The notes under the pieces were generated by a model, which ran no database searches, was not told the origin of the DNA, and saw nothing but the letters and a program-made list of their open reading frames with translations. From Amycolatopsis acidicola (GTDB lineage Bacteria > Actinomycetota > Actinomycetes > Mycobacteriales > Pseudonocardiaceae): a DNA stretch of 52,996 nt. Shown here one piece after another: positions 15,822 through 24,333 of this stretch. Where the stretch lies: contig NZ_VMNW02000063.1 in assembly GCF_007713735.2 (NCBI RefSeq), positions 1-52,996 of the forward strand, written 5' to 3'. Position 1 is the first letter of the stretch. The number at the start of each line of letters is the position of its first letter. The position numbers and the translations under genes are program-made.

Positions 15822-18800
15822 GTGACCAACCCGCTGGTGGCACAGGAGAAGAGCTCCACGACGGCGATGTCGGGGGTGCCGATCCTCGAGGACGCCAAGA
15901 CGATCAAGGACGGGATCGAGAGCGGGAACTGGGCCTCGACCGTGCTCGGCGTCGCCGGTGCCGCCATGGACACGCTCGCGATGGTCGCGGATCCCTTCGG
16001 CGCGATCCTGGCCGCCGGGGTGGGCTGGCTGATGGAGCACGTCGGCCCGCTCAAGGAGGCGCTGGACAAGCTCGCCGGCGACCCCGACAAGATCACCGCG
16101 CATTCGGAGACGTGGAAGAACGTCGCCAAGGAGCTCGGCGACGTGTCGGCCGACCTGGCGAAGCAGGTCAAGGCCGACGTGCAGTCATGGACGGGACCGG
16201 GCGCGGACGCGTACCGCACGCAGGCCGAGGATGTCGCGAAGGTGCTGGAGGGCGCTTCGCAGGCGTGTGACGGCGCTTCGAGCGGAGTGAAGACGGCCGG
16301 TGAGGTCGTCGCCGCGGTGCGCTCGCTGGTGCGCGACATCATCGCCCAGGTCGTCGGGCACATGATCTCGTGGGCGCTGCAGGTGCTGTTCACCCTCGGC
16401 ATCGGGCTCGCGTGGGTGGTGCCCCAGGTCGTGAGCCTGGTGGCGAAGACGGCGAAGCAGATCGCCGAGCTGATCAAGAACCTGACGAAGGCGCTGGGCG
16501 AGCTGGGCAAACTGCTCGGCAAGGCGGGCAAGCTGTTCGGCGACGCGTCGAAGGCGATGAAGAACCTCAAGGCCGGGCCGAAGGCGAACCCGGGCAAGGT
16601 CGACACCCTCCCCTCGGGCGCCAGGGACATCAAGGATCCGGGCAGCGGCGGCACGACGCCTTCGGGCGCGAAGGACAAGCCGGGCGATTCCGGATCGTCC
16701 TCGAGCACGAGGGACGGGGGCGACGGCAAGACCGAGACCAGCAGCGCCCGCCCCGACGATCCTCAGACCGCGGGCCGCAACGAGGGCTGCAAACCCGGTT
16801 CCGGTGACCCGGTGGACCCGGCGACCGGCGACATGTTCCAGTCGTTCACCGACGTGCGGATCGATGCACCGCTGGCCTTGGTGCTGCGGCGCAGTCACAT
16901 CTCCGCCTACCGCGCGGGCCGGTCGTTCGGCCGCGGCTGGGCGTCCACTGTGGACCAGCGGCTGGAGTTCGACGCCAAGGGCGTGGTGTTCACGGCGGAG
17001 GACGGCGCCCTGCTGGTCTACCCGAACCCGCCCGCGACGGGCGCCGAGGTGTTGCCCGAGGCAGGGGAGCGGTGGCCGCTGTCCCGTACAGCTGAGGGCT
17101 ACCGGATCGTGCAACCCCTCGCCGGGCGGGCGCTCCATTTCGGACCGGAGGCCGACGGGCTCTCCCCGGTTTCCGCCGTGCTGGACCTGAACGGCGACCG
17201 GATCGACTTCGACCGCGACGAGGGCGGGCTCACCGCGATCCGCCACTCCGGCGGCCATCACCTCGAGGTGCGCACGGAAAACGGGCTCGTCACGGAGTTC
17301 CTGTTGCGAGACGGCGAAAACACCATCTCGCTGGTCCGTTACTCCTATGAGGACGGACGGCTGACCGAGGTCACCAACTCCTCCGGGCGCCCGATGCGCT
17401 TCGGCTACGACGCTTCGGGCCGGGTCACGCGCTGGGAGGACCGCAACGGCGAGTGGTACGCCTACCACTACGACGGCTCCGGGCGAGTGGTGCGCACGGA
17501 GGGTTCGGGCGGCGCGCTCACCGGTGAGTGGGAGTACGAAGGCTCGACGACGGTCTACACCGACGCGGAAGGCCACGCCACGCGCTTCGAGTTCAACGAG
17601 GCGCACCAGCTGGTCCGCGAAACCGATCCGCTCGGCAACGTCACGCTCTCGGAGTGGGACGAGTACAACAGGCTGCTCTCGCGCACTGACCCGCTGGGCC
17701 GGACGTACCGCTACGAGTACACCGAGCAGGGCGAAATCGCGCGCATCACGCGGCCGGACGGCACGCAGGAGTTCGCCGAGTTCGACGAGCAGGGCAGGCG
17801 CACCACGGTGGTCGACGCCGACGGCGCGGTCTGGCGCTACCTCTACGACGAGCGCGGCTACCTGGCCGCGGTCGTGGACCCCGCCGGTGCCAGGATCGCT
17901 TACGGCATCGACGAAAACGGCCGTCTCGTGGCGGTCACGGACCCGCTCGGCGGCGTACTCCGGATGGAGAACGACGCCGCGGGCCGCGTAGTCGCCATCA
18001 CCGACCGCCAAGGCGGCACCACCCGCTACACCCGCGATCAGTTCGGCCGTGTCGCCACGATCACCGACCCGCTCGGCGGGGTGACCACGTTGCGGTGGAC
18101 GGTCGAGGGCGGGCTGCTTTCGCGGACGCTTCCCGATGGCAGCACCGAAGAATTGCGCCGTGACGCCGAGGGCAACGAGGTCGGTCTCGTCGACGCGCAG
18201 GGGCGGATGATCCGCGTCGAGACGACCCATTTCGACCTGCCTGCCAGCGAAACCCGGCCCGATGGCAGCAGGCTCGAATACGAGTACGACTCGGCGCTCC
18301 GGCTGACAGCGGTCCGCGACACGAACGGGCTGAGCTGGCGGTACCAGTACGACGCGGCGGGCCGGCTGGTCGCCGAGACGGACTTCGACGGCCGCCGGCT
18401 CCGCTACGGCTATGACGCCGCGGGCCAGTTGGTCGAGTCCGTCAACGGGGCGGGCGAAGTCACCCGGTTCGTCCGGGATCCGCTCGGCAACGTGGTGGAA
18501 AAGCGCTGGGGCGACCAGGTCGCGACCTTCGAGTACGACCCGGCCGAGCGATTGGTGCGCGCGGTCAACGCCGACGCCGAAGTGGTCATCGAACGGGACG
18601 TGCTCGGGCGGGAGCTGCGCGAGATCGTCAACGGCCGGGTGCTGGAGTCGCGCTATGACGCGGCGGGCCGGCGCGTGTACCGGCGCACCCCGACCGGCTC
18701 GGAGAGCGTCTGGGACTACGACGTCGATCACCAGGCCACGGGGTTGCGCACCGCCGGGCGGTTGCTGAGCTTCGGCCTGGATGTGGCGGGCCGCGAAGTC

Positions 18801-20339
18801 GAGCGGCTGCTCGACACCGGCATCGTGCTGGCGCAGCGGTGGGACGCGCGGAACCGGCTGGCGGAGCAGCATGTGTCCGTCGTGGCCGGTGGTGGCACGC
18901 AGGTGAACCAGATCCAGCAGCGGCGGTACCGCTACCGCGCGGACGATCACGTGGAAGCCATCGACGACAGGCTCGCCGGGAACCGCGCGTTCGACCTCGA
19001 CGGCAGCGGTCGCGTGACGGGCGTGCGCGGTGCGGGCCGGTCCGAGCGCTACGCCTACGACGGCGCGGGCAACGTCGTGGACGCGGCGTGGCAGGGAGTG
19101 GAGCCCGACGCGCAGGGCCCGCGCGCGTACCAGGGCACCCGGCTCCAGTCGGCCGGCGGCCTGACCTATCGCTACGACGCGCAGGGCCGGGTGGTCATGC
19201 GGCAGCGGAAACGCTTGTCCCGCAAGCCGGACACGTGGCACTTCAGCTACGACGCCGAGGACAGGCTGATCGGCGCCGTCACCCCGGACGGCACGCGCTG
19301 GCGCTACCGCTACGACGCGCTCGGCCGCCGGGTCGCGAAGCAGCGGCTCGCCCCGGACGGCGTGACCGTCGCCGAGCAGCTGGATTTCACCTGGGACGAC
19401 GCGACGCTGGTCGAGCAGGTGCACAACGGGCAGCGCGCGACGACCTGGAACTACCAGGAGAAGACCGGCACCCCGATCACCCAGGCCGAGCGAGTGCGCA
19501 CGGCGCGGGCGGAGTGGGTGGACGCGGAGTTCTACTCGATCGTCACCGACATCATCGGCACGCCCACGGAGCTGGTGGACGTGCGCGGAAACCTTGCGTG
19601 GCAAGCAAAATCGACGTTGTGGGGCGAGCAGCTCCCGGCGCCGCCCAGCCGGGCGAGCACGCCGCTGCGGTTCCCCGGCCAGTACTTCGACGCCGAAACG
19701 GGGCTGCACTACAACGTCCACCGCTACTACGACCCGGCCACGGCTCGGTTCACCAGCAACGACCCGCTGGGCCTCGCCCCTTCGCCGAACCCCGCGGCGT
19801 ACGTGCACAACCCGGTCACGTGGATGGACCCGTTGGGGCTCACCGGTTCGCCGGGCGGGTGCAGCGGCGGTTCGCGCGAGTACTGGTACCGGAATCTCGC
19901 GCCCGAGGACGATCCGCGGCTGGGGTTGTATGCGAAGGATCCGCTCAAGGGCAGGCACTCCAGTGGCGGGCCACTGTTCAAACAGGACGGCAGCGTCAAC
20001 TACGACAAGATGGGCACCCCGGCCGGGCATGTTGGCAGCGGCAGCAGGCCCGGGTTCAAGGACCGGTTCATTTCCGTGACGAAGTCCCTCGAAGTGGCGG
20101 AACGCTGGCGGCAGCCGGGCCAGCGGATGGTCGCGATCGACGCGAAGAAGTACCGGAAGGACAACCCCGGCGCCGGCAGTGTCCTCGACGTCTCGACCCC
20201 GGAGGGACGTGCCGAGTCCACGAGGTTGTTCGGCGGCAACTGGGGCACGACGGCGACCAACAACGCGACCAGCTCCCAGGAAGTCCTCCTCGGCGGCTCG
20301 GTACAGGTGGACGCGATGTCGATGGTCCATCCCCGGTAG
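15822..20339 (+). CDS. RHS-repeat polymorphic toxin with WXG100-like N-terminus
   Basis: A 1,505-residue protein. GTG 15822 has GAGGGG upstream. The N-terminus (1-165) is a helical WXG100-like export domain with W-x-G at Trp123-Gly125. A hydrophobic stretch (about 167-208) and a Gly/Ser/Asp-rich linker (about 265-325) follow. A DUF6531 start module opens with GDPVDPATGDMFQSF (about 327), and roughly 900 residues of YD/RHS repeats lead to the RHS core end RYYDPATARFTSNDPLGL (about 1301) and a second DPLGL at about 1336-1340. The last ~165 residues are a distinct toxin tip. In this tip Arg1357 (YRNL), Ser1418 (FISVTKS) and Glu1487 (SQEVLL) are spaced like the R-S-E triad of ADP-ribosyltransferases. 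The toxin activity is inference; export is likely by a type VII-like route. Confidence 0.88.
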   Translation: MTNPLVAQEKSSTTAMSGVPILEDAKTIKDGIESGNWASTVLGVAGAAMDTLAMVADPFGAILAAGVGWLMEHVGPLKEALDKLAGDPDKITAHSETWKNVAKELGDVSADLAKQVKADVQSWTGPGADAYRTQAEDVAKVLEGASQACDGASSGVKTAGEVVAAVRSLVRDIIAQVVGHMISWALQVLFTLGIGLAWVVPQVVSLVAKTAKQIAELIKNLTKALGELGKLLGKAGKLFGDASKAMKNLKAGPKANPGKVDTLPSGARDIKDPGSGGTTPSGAKDKPGDSGSSSSTRDGGDGKTETSSARPDDPQTAGRNEGCKPGSGDPVDPATGDMFQSFTDVRIDAPLALVLRRSHISAYRAGRSFGRGWASTVDQRLEFDAKGVVFTAEDGALLVYPNPPATGAEVLPEAGERWPLSRTAEGYRIVQPLAGRALHFGPEADGLSPVSAVLDLNGDRIDFDRDEGGLTAIRHSGGHHLEVRTENGLVTEFLLRDGENTISLVRYSYEDGRLTEVTNSSGRPMRFGYDASGRVTRWEDRNGEWYAYHYDGSGRVVRTEGSGGALTGEWEYEGSTTVYTDAEGHATRFEFNEAHQLVRETDPLGNVTLSEWDEYNRLLSRTDPLGRTYRYEYTEQGEIARITRPDGTQEFAEFDEQGRRTTVVDADGAVWRYLYDERGYLAAVVDPAGARIAYGIDENGRLVAVTDPLGGVLRMENDAAGRVVAITDRQGGTTRYTRDQFGRVATITDPLGGVTTLRWTVEGGLLSRTLPDGSTEELRRDAEGNEVGLVDAQGRMIRVETTHFDLPASETRPDGSRLEYEYDSALRLTAVRDTNGLSWRYQYDAAGRLVAETDFDGRRLRYGYDAAGQLVESVNGAGEVTRFVRDPLGNVVEKRWGDQVATFEYDPAERLVRAVNADAEVVIERDVLGRELREIVNGRVLESRYDAAGRRVYRRTPTGSESVWDYDVDHQATGLRTAGRLLSFGLDVAGREVERLLDTGIVLAQRWDARNRLAEQHVSVVAGGGTQVNQIQQRRYRYRADDHVEAIDDRLAGNRAFDLDGSGRVTGVRGAGRSERYAYDGAGNVVDAAWQGVEPDAQGPRAYQGTRLQSAGGLTYRYDAQGRVVMRQRKRLSRKPDTWHFSYDAEDRLIGAVTPDGTRWRYRYDALGRRVAKQRLAPDGVTVAEQLDFTWDDATLVEQVHNGQRATTWNYQEKTGTPITQAERVRTARAEWVDAEFYSIVTDIIGTPTELVDVRGNLAWQAKSTLWGEQLPAPPSRASTPLRFPGQYFDAETGLHYNVHRYYDPATARFTSNDPLGLAPSPNPAAYVHNPVTWMDPLGLTGSPGGCSGGSREYWYRNLAPEDDPRLGLYAKDPLKGRHSSGGPLFKQDGSVNYDKMGTPAGHVGSGSRPGFKDRFISVTKSLEVAERWRQPGQRMVAIDAKKYRKDNPGAGSVLDVSTPEGRAESTRLFGGNWGTTATNNATSSQEVLLGGSVQVDAMSMVHPR

Positions 20340-20345
20340 TGGGGC

Positions 20346-20942
20346 GTGGCGGATCTTGGTGGTGTACGGCGGTTTCGTGGCACGATGGGGACCGTGCGAG
20401 AGCGGGCCGAGGGGCCGGTGACCTTACGCAATAAGGCGACTTACCGTCTTGCCTGGGTCGTGGTATCCGCGATCGTGGTGGCAGGCGTGTTCTTGGCCTT
20501 GACGGTCCGGGCGGCCACGCTGGGCGATGCCATCGGGTTCGGCCTGTGCTGCGGTCTGGTCGCCTGGGGCGCGTGGTCGATCGGCATCCAGGCCCGAATC
20601 GTGGTCGGTGAGGACCGGATCGTCGTGGTGGACTGGTTCTTCCGGCACGAGATTCCCTACGGCGCGGTCGAATCGGTCGACCGGACCGGGGGCGGGGTCT
20701 GCCTGGTGCTGCGGACCGGCCGGAAGGTCACGCCGGTCGTCAGCGGCAGCTCGGCCGTGTCCGCCTTGATGGGAGATCTCCTCCAAAACCGGATCCTCGC
20801 GGCCGTGCAGGCCGCGATGGCCGCGCAGACGGCGGGCCCAGCGGAACCGAAGCGGAGCTTCCAGCCGCACTTGCTGGCGTTGCTGCTCTTCGTCGGCTCG
20901 CTGGTTGCCCTCGCCGCTGCGCGGTACCTCCTGCCGCGCTAA
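20346..20942 (+). CDS. Membrane PH-domain protein, candidate immunity protein
   Basis: Up to 198 residues. Two N-terminal hydrophobic helices are followed by a bacterial PH-like domain of the CFP-6 type (IVVGEDRIVVVDWFFRHEIPYGAVESVDR) and a C-terminal helix before YLLPR. The start is uncertain: GTG 20346 lies six bases after the toxin stop, while ATG 20385 and GTG 20418 would give shorter forms. Same strand and immediately downstream of the RHS toxin, the standard place for immunity genes. Proteins of this family are also common housekeeping-like genes, so the immunity role is only positional. Confidence 0.7.
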   Translation: MADLGGVRRFRGTMGTVRERAEGPVTLRNKATYRLAWVVVSAIVVAGVFLALTVRAATLGDAIGFGLCCGLVAWGAWSIGIQARIVVGEDRIVVVDWFFRHEIPYGAVESVDRTGGGVCLVLRTGRKVTPVVSGSSAVSALMGDLLQNRILAAVQAAMAAQTAGPAEPKRSFQPHLLALLLFVGSLVALAAARYLLPR

Positions 20943-20973
20943 CGTTTCGTGACCCTGTCCGGTTTACGTTGCC

Positions 20974-21112
20974 GTGTTTGCCCGTGCGGTCGGTGAGTTT
21001 GCCCGCGGCGGCAGCGGCCGGCCGGCTCGGCGACGCCAGGCGCCAACTCGGCGACGCCAGGCGCCAACTCGGCGACGCGAGGGACCAACTCGGCGCCCTG
21101 GCGGGCAAACAC
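20974..21112. repeat. 21-bp-period repeat array B
   Basis: Units starting at 20974, 20995, 21016, 21037, 21058, 21079 and 21100 keep a strict 21-base period. The outermost 11 bases are a perfect inverted repeat (GTGTTTGCCCG at 20974, CGGGCAAACAC at 21102-21112). Two adjacent units at 21037 and 21058 are identical. Weaker pairing (for example GTTTCGTGA near 20945 with TCACGAGAC near 21136) extends the symmetry over the whole gap between the convergent genes. Same family as arrays at 7387 and 34712. Confidence 0.8.
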
Positions 21113-21145
21113 ACCTGCGCGTAAGGACCGCAAGATCACGAGACA

Positions 21146-22012
21146 CTAGCCGACCACCGCTCGGCCGACACCCCCAGGCACCGCGCCTCGAACCTCCGGC
21201 GACCAGCCCCATTTCCTGAACGTGGCCAGGTCCTCGTGCAGCCTCGGCAACGGCGGCTCCATGTCGATCAGCTCGAACACCGTCACCCCGTCGAAACCGA
21301 TGTCCCGCAAGGCTTCCGCGTACCGTTCGAAGTCGACGTCGCCGCGGCCGGGGGACGTGTGGGCCCATCGATCGCGCCAGGTGTCGCTCATGTGCGCGAT
21401 CCGGATCCGCTGCCCGGCGGTGTGCACGCCGTCCCACGGGTCCTCCTGGTTGATCGTGTTCGCGACGTCGTAGGCGATCCCGACGTGCGGCGAGCCGATA
21501 TGGTCCACGAGTTCCGACAGCTGACGCGCATCACCGAGGTAGCCGTACGGGTTGGTCTCCAGGGCGAGCGTCACGCCGAGCCGCGAAGCCCGTTCCACCA
21601 GGATTTCCATCGCCTGGTCCAGCCACCACCGGCACGCCTCGTCCGGCGCGGGGGACAGCGCGTGCCGCCTGCCGGGCATCACGATCACCAGCGGCGCCTC
21701 CAGATCGTGCGCCAACTCCAGTTCCGCCAGCAGCGCTTCGAGGCTCGCGCGCCGGAACGTGTCGCCGGGGCTGATCAGGTTGATGTCGAGGAACCCGGGA
21801 TTCGTGGACGTCACCGAAAGGTCGCGCGCCGCGAGGAAACGCCGCAGCTCATGCCGTTCGTACTTGCCGAAACTCCCCGCCTGCAGATGCGGGGAGGCCG
21901 ACGTCAGCTCGATCTGCCGCAGCCCGGCCGCCGCCAGGTGGTCGATCGCCTCGTACAGCGAAGCCTGGTGCAGCCAGCTGTAGGTGGTACCGCCGAGTGC
22001 CAGTGGGGTCAC
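21146..22012 (-). CDS. Sugar phosphate isomerase/epimerase-like (xylose isomerase-like TIM barrel)
   Basis: A 288-residue AP-endonuclease-2-like TIM barrel. Likely metal ligands are the Glu in LALETNPYG, the Asp in GIAYDVANT and the His in IRIAHMSDT, plus the late Glu in VTVFELID. Family members include IolE/IolI, 3-dehydroshikimate dehydratase and ketose epimerases. GTG 22012 overlaps the upstream gene's stop (GTGA). Last gene of the six-gene minus-strand catabolic operon. Substrate not known; a cyclitol-type or keto-sugar intermediate would fit. Confidence 0.78.
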   Translation of the reverse strand: MTPLALGGTTYSWLHQASLYEAIDHLAAAGLRQIELTSASPHLQAGSFGKYERHELRRFLAARDLSVTSTNPGFLDINLISPGDTFRRASLEALLAELELAHDLEAPLVIVMPGRRHALSPAPDEACRWWLDQAMEILVERASRLGVTLALETNPYGYLGDARQLSELVDHIGSPHVGIAYDVANTINQEDPWDGVHTAGQRIRIAHMSDTWRDRWAHTSPGRGDVDFERYAEALRDIGFDGVTVFELIDMEPPLPRLHEDLATFRKWGWSPEVRGAVPGGVGRAVVG

Positions 22013-22938
22013 GAATCGCTCCCTGTCGGTTCGAGTGCGGCCAGCGTCCGCGCCAGCCCTTCCGCGAGCGGGACGCGCGGCGCGTAGCCCAGCTCCTTCG
22101 CCCGGCTGATGTCGAGCGCGCCCTTGTCGGCGGCCGCCACGCCGGGCGCCATTTCGATGGGCCCGCCGCCGAGTTCGACCTGCCAGCCCGGGCACAGCTC
22201 CGCGATCCGCGCGGCCAGTTCGCGGATGCCGGTGGCGTGCCCGGTGGCGAGGTTGTATGCCCGGTGCTCCAGCTTTTCCGCCCGCAGTACCAGGATGATC
22301 CCGTCGACGACGTCGTCCACATACGTGAAGTCGATCCGGTGGTCACCGCCCTGGCCCAGGCTGCTGGTGAGCCCCGCGGCAGCGTCCTCCAGCCACGGCT
22401 GCGGCAGCCGGCGCCGGGGGAAGCCGGGCCCGTAGACCCAGCACAGCCGCACGGCCACGTAAGGCAGACCGTGCTGCTCGGCGTAATAACCGCCGAGCCG
22501 CTCCACCGCGTATTTCGTGATCCCGTAAGGGGAAACCGGCCGCGCGGGATCGTCCTCGCCGATCGGGTCCGCGTGGAAGTGGCCGTACGTCTCCTCTGAC
22601 GACAAGTCGACAACGCGTCGTACGCCCGTCCGTACCAGGGCCTCGAACAACGCCACCGAACCGTCGATGTTGACCCGCACCGAATCCGCCAGCCCGGCGA
22701 CGCTCGCGGTGACCCCGACGATCGCCGCCCCATGGACCACTTCGGACACTTCGTGCTCACGAAGTACGCGCTCCAGCAACGCTCCGTCCGTGATGTCCCC
22801 GGCGACCTCGACCACTCCGTCGCCGAAAACACCGGTGACGGAACGGTCGAAGCTCACCACCCGTTCGCCCAGTTCCGCGAGCCTGCGCACGAGCGGGCGG
22901 CCGAGGAACCCGGCGCCGCCGGTCACCAGCACCGTCAC
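22009..22938 (-). CDS. NAD-dependent epimerase/dehydratase
   Basis: A 309-residue extended SDR. The Rossmann motif TGGAGFLG is at residues 6-13 and the catalytic YGITK lies near 140, preceded by LSSEETYG. GPGFPRRRLPQPW and DFTYVDDVVDGI are typical of the family. It overlaps both neighbours by four bases, so it is co-translated with the MHS transporter and the TIM-barrel isomerase. Acts on a sugar or sugar-like substrate of the island; identity unknown. Confidence 0.82.
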   Translation of the reverse strand: MTVLVTGGAGFLGRPLVRRLAELGERVVSFDRSVTGVFGDGVVEVAGDITDGALLERVLREHEVSEVVHGAAIVGVTASVAGLADSVRVNIDGSVALFEALVRTGVRRVVDLSSEETYGHFHADPIGEDDPARPVSPYGITKYAVERLGGYYAEQHGLPYVAVRLCWVYGPGFPRRRLPQPWLEDAAAGLTSSLGQGGDHRIDFTYVDDVVDGIILVLRAEKLEHRAYNLATGHATGIRELAARIAELCPGWQVELGGGPIEMAPGVAAADKGALDISRAKELGYAPRVPLAEGLARTLAALEPTGSDS

Positions 22939-24299
22939 AGCGCCTGCTCCTTCGCGGGTTGCGGCGAAACCGCGCGGCCGGTGTAGTCCACCGCGAGGTC
23001 ACGCCGGGACGTCTCCGCCATCGCGAGGATCGCCCACAGGCTGAGCCCGCCGGCCACGATGATGTACAGCGAAACCAGCCAGTATCCGCCTCCGGCCGCG
23101 ATCACCAGCGCCGAAGCCAGGAGCGCGGCCGGGCCGCCACCGACGATGTTCGACACGTTCAGCCCGAGCGCCGCCCCGGTCGTGCGGTAGCGCGTCGGGA
23201 ACAGCTCGGAGTTGATCGCCGCGCCGAGCCCCCACGTCGAGCTGTGCCCGAGCGCGAGCGCCAGCACCACGCCGATCCCGGTCAGCACCACCGAACCGCT
23301 GCCGATCAGCGCGAACAGCGGGAAAGCCAGCAGCATCCAGAAAACCACCCCGCCGACGTAGACCTTCCGGCGCCCGAACCGGTCCGAAAGCCTGCCGAAG
23401 AACGGGATGGTGAAGATCTCGATCGCCGCCGCGATCGACACGCAGGCGAGGATGTCGCCCTTCGCGTAGTGCTCGGTGGTCACCGCGTAGCTGACCAGGA
23501 ACGTCGCGGCGATGTAGAACCCGATGTCCGGCACGAACCGGATGCCGATCGCGATCAGCACCTGCCGCCACGATTCGCGGAACACCTCCACGATCGGCGC
23601 CTTCTCCGACATCTCGCCCGCGGCCGTGGCGCGCCGGAACTCCGGCGACTCCATGATCCGCATCCGGATCCACAGCCCGATCCCGACCAGCACCGCGCTG
23701 GCCCAGAACGGGATCCGCCAGCCCCAGGTGTCCACAAAGGAGTCCGGGGCGAGCCCGACCAGCGCGAACGCGCCGGAAGAGAGCAGCAGGCCGATCGGGG
23801 AACCGGTCTGCACGAACGAGGCGAGGAATCCGCGGTTGCCCTTGGTCGCGTACTCCGACGCGAGCACCGTGGCGCCGCCCCATTCGCCGCCGAGCGCGAG
23901 CCCCTGGACCAGGCGCAGCGTGACCAGCAGGATCGGGGCCGTGATCCCGGCCGTGGCGTAGGTGGGCAGGAAACCGATCGCGAACGTCGCCGCGCCCATC
24001 AGCATCAGCGAGAACACGAGCGCCCGCTTGCGGCCCACCCGGTCGCCGACGTGCCCGAGCAGGATCGCGCCGACCGGCCGGACGACGAACCCGACCGCGA
24101 ACGTCGCGAACGCGGCGAGCGTGCCGAGCACGGGGGAGAAGTTGGGGAAGAACAGCCGGTTGAGCACGAGTGCCGCGGCGGTGCCGTAGACGAAAAAGTC
24201 GTAGTACTCCACCGCGGTGCCGACGACGCCGGAGGAGACGGCGATGCGCACGGACTTTCGGTCGGGGGCCAGGCCGGCCGGGTTGTCGTCGAGAGTCAT
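22935..24299 (-). CDS. MFS transporter, metabolite:H+ symporter (MHS) type
   Basis: A 454-residue, 12-helix transporter. The loop 2-3 motif is GHVGDRVGRKRAL and the loop 8-9 motif GRLSDRFGRRK, with the MHS N-terminal hallmark GTAVEYYDFFVYGTAAALV. MHS members carry organic acids and related solutes (shikimate, alpha-ketoglutarate, proline/betaine, dicarboxylates). It lies in the catabolic operon and should import the substrate of that pathway, pointing to an acidic substrate. ATG 24299 starts 34 bases after the upstream FAD-dehydrogenase stop. Confidence 0.88.
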   Translation of the reverse strand: MTLDDNPAGLAPDRKSVRIAVSSGVVGTAVEYYDFFVYGTAAALVLNRLFFPNFSPVLGTLAAFATFAVGFVVRPVGAILLGHVGDRVGRKRALVFSLMLMGAATFAIGFLPTYATAGITAPILLVTLRLVQGLALGGEWGGATVLASEYATKGNRGFLASFVQTGSPIGLLLSSGAFALVGLAPDSFVDTWGWRIPFWASAVLVGIGLWIRMRIMESPEFRRATAAGEMSEKAPIVEVFRESWRQVLIAIGIRFVPDIGFYIAATFLVSYAVTTEHYAKGDILACVSIAAAIEIFTIPFFGRLSDRFGRRKVYVGGVVFWMLLAFPLFALIGSGSVVLTGIGVVLALALGHSSTWGLGAAINSELFPTRYRTTGAALGLNVSNIVGGGPAALLASALVIAAGGGYWLVSLYIIVAGGLSLWAILAMAETSRRDLAVDYTGRAVSPQPAKEQAL

Positions 24300-24333
24300 G
24301 ATCTTCTTCCGCTTCGTCGAGGAATGAGAAGGT

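Noticed and set aside
16185..20330. 1,381-residue antisense frame opposite the RHS gene
   Set aside because: It is a shadow of the high-GC coding strand; the plus strand carries clear RHS repeats and domains.
20974..21112. CRISPR array
   Set aside because: Units are contiguous, 21 bases long and degenerate, with no unique spacers and no cas genes.
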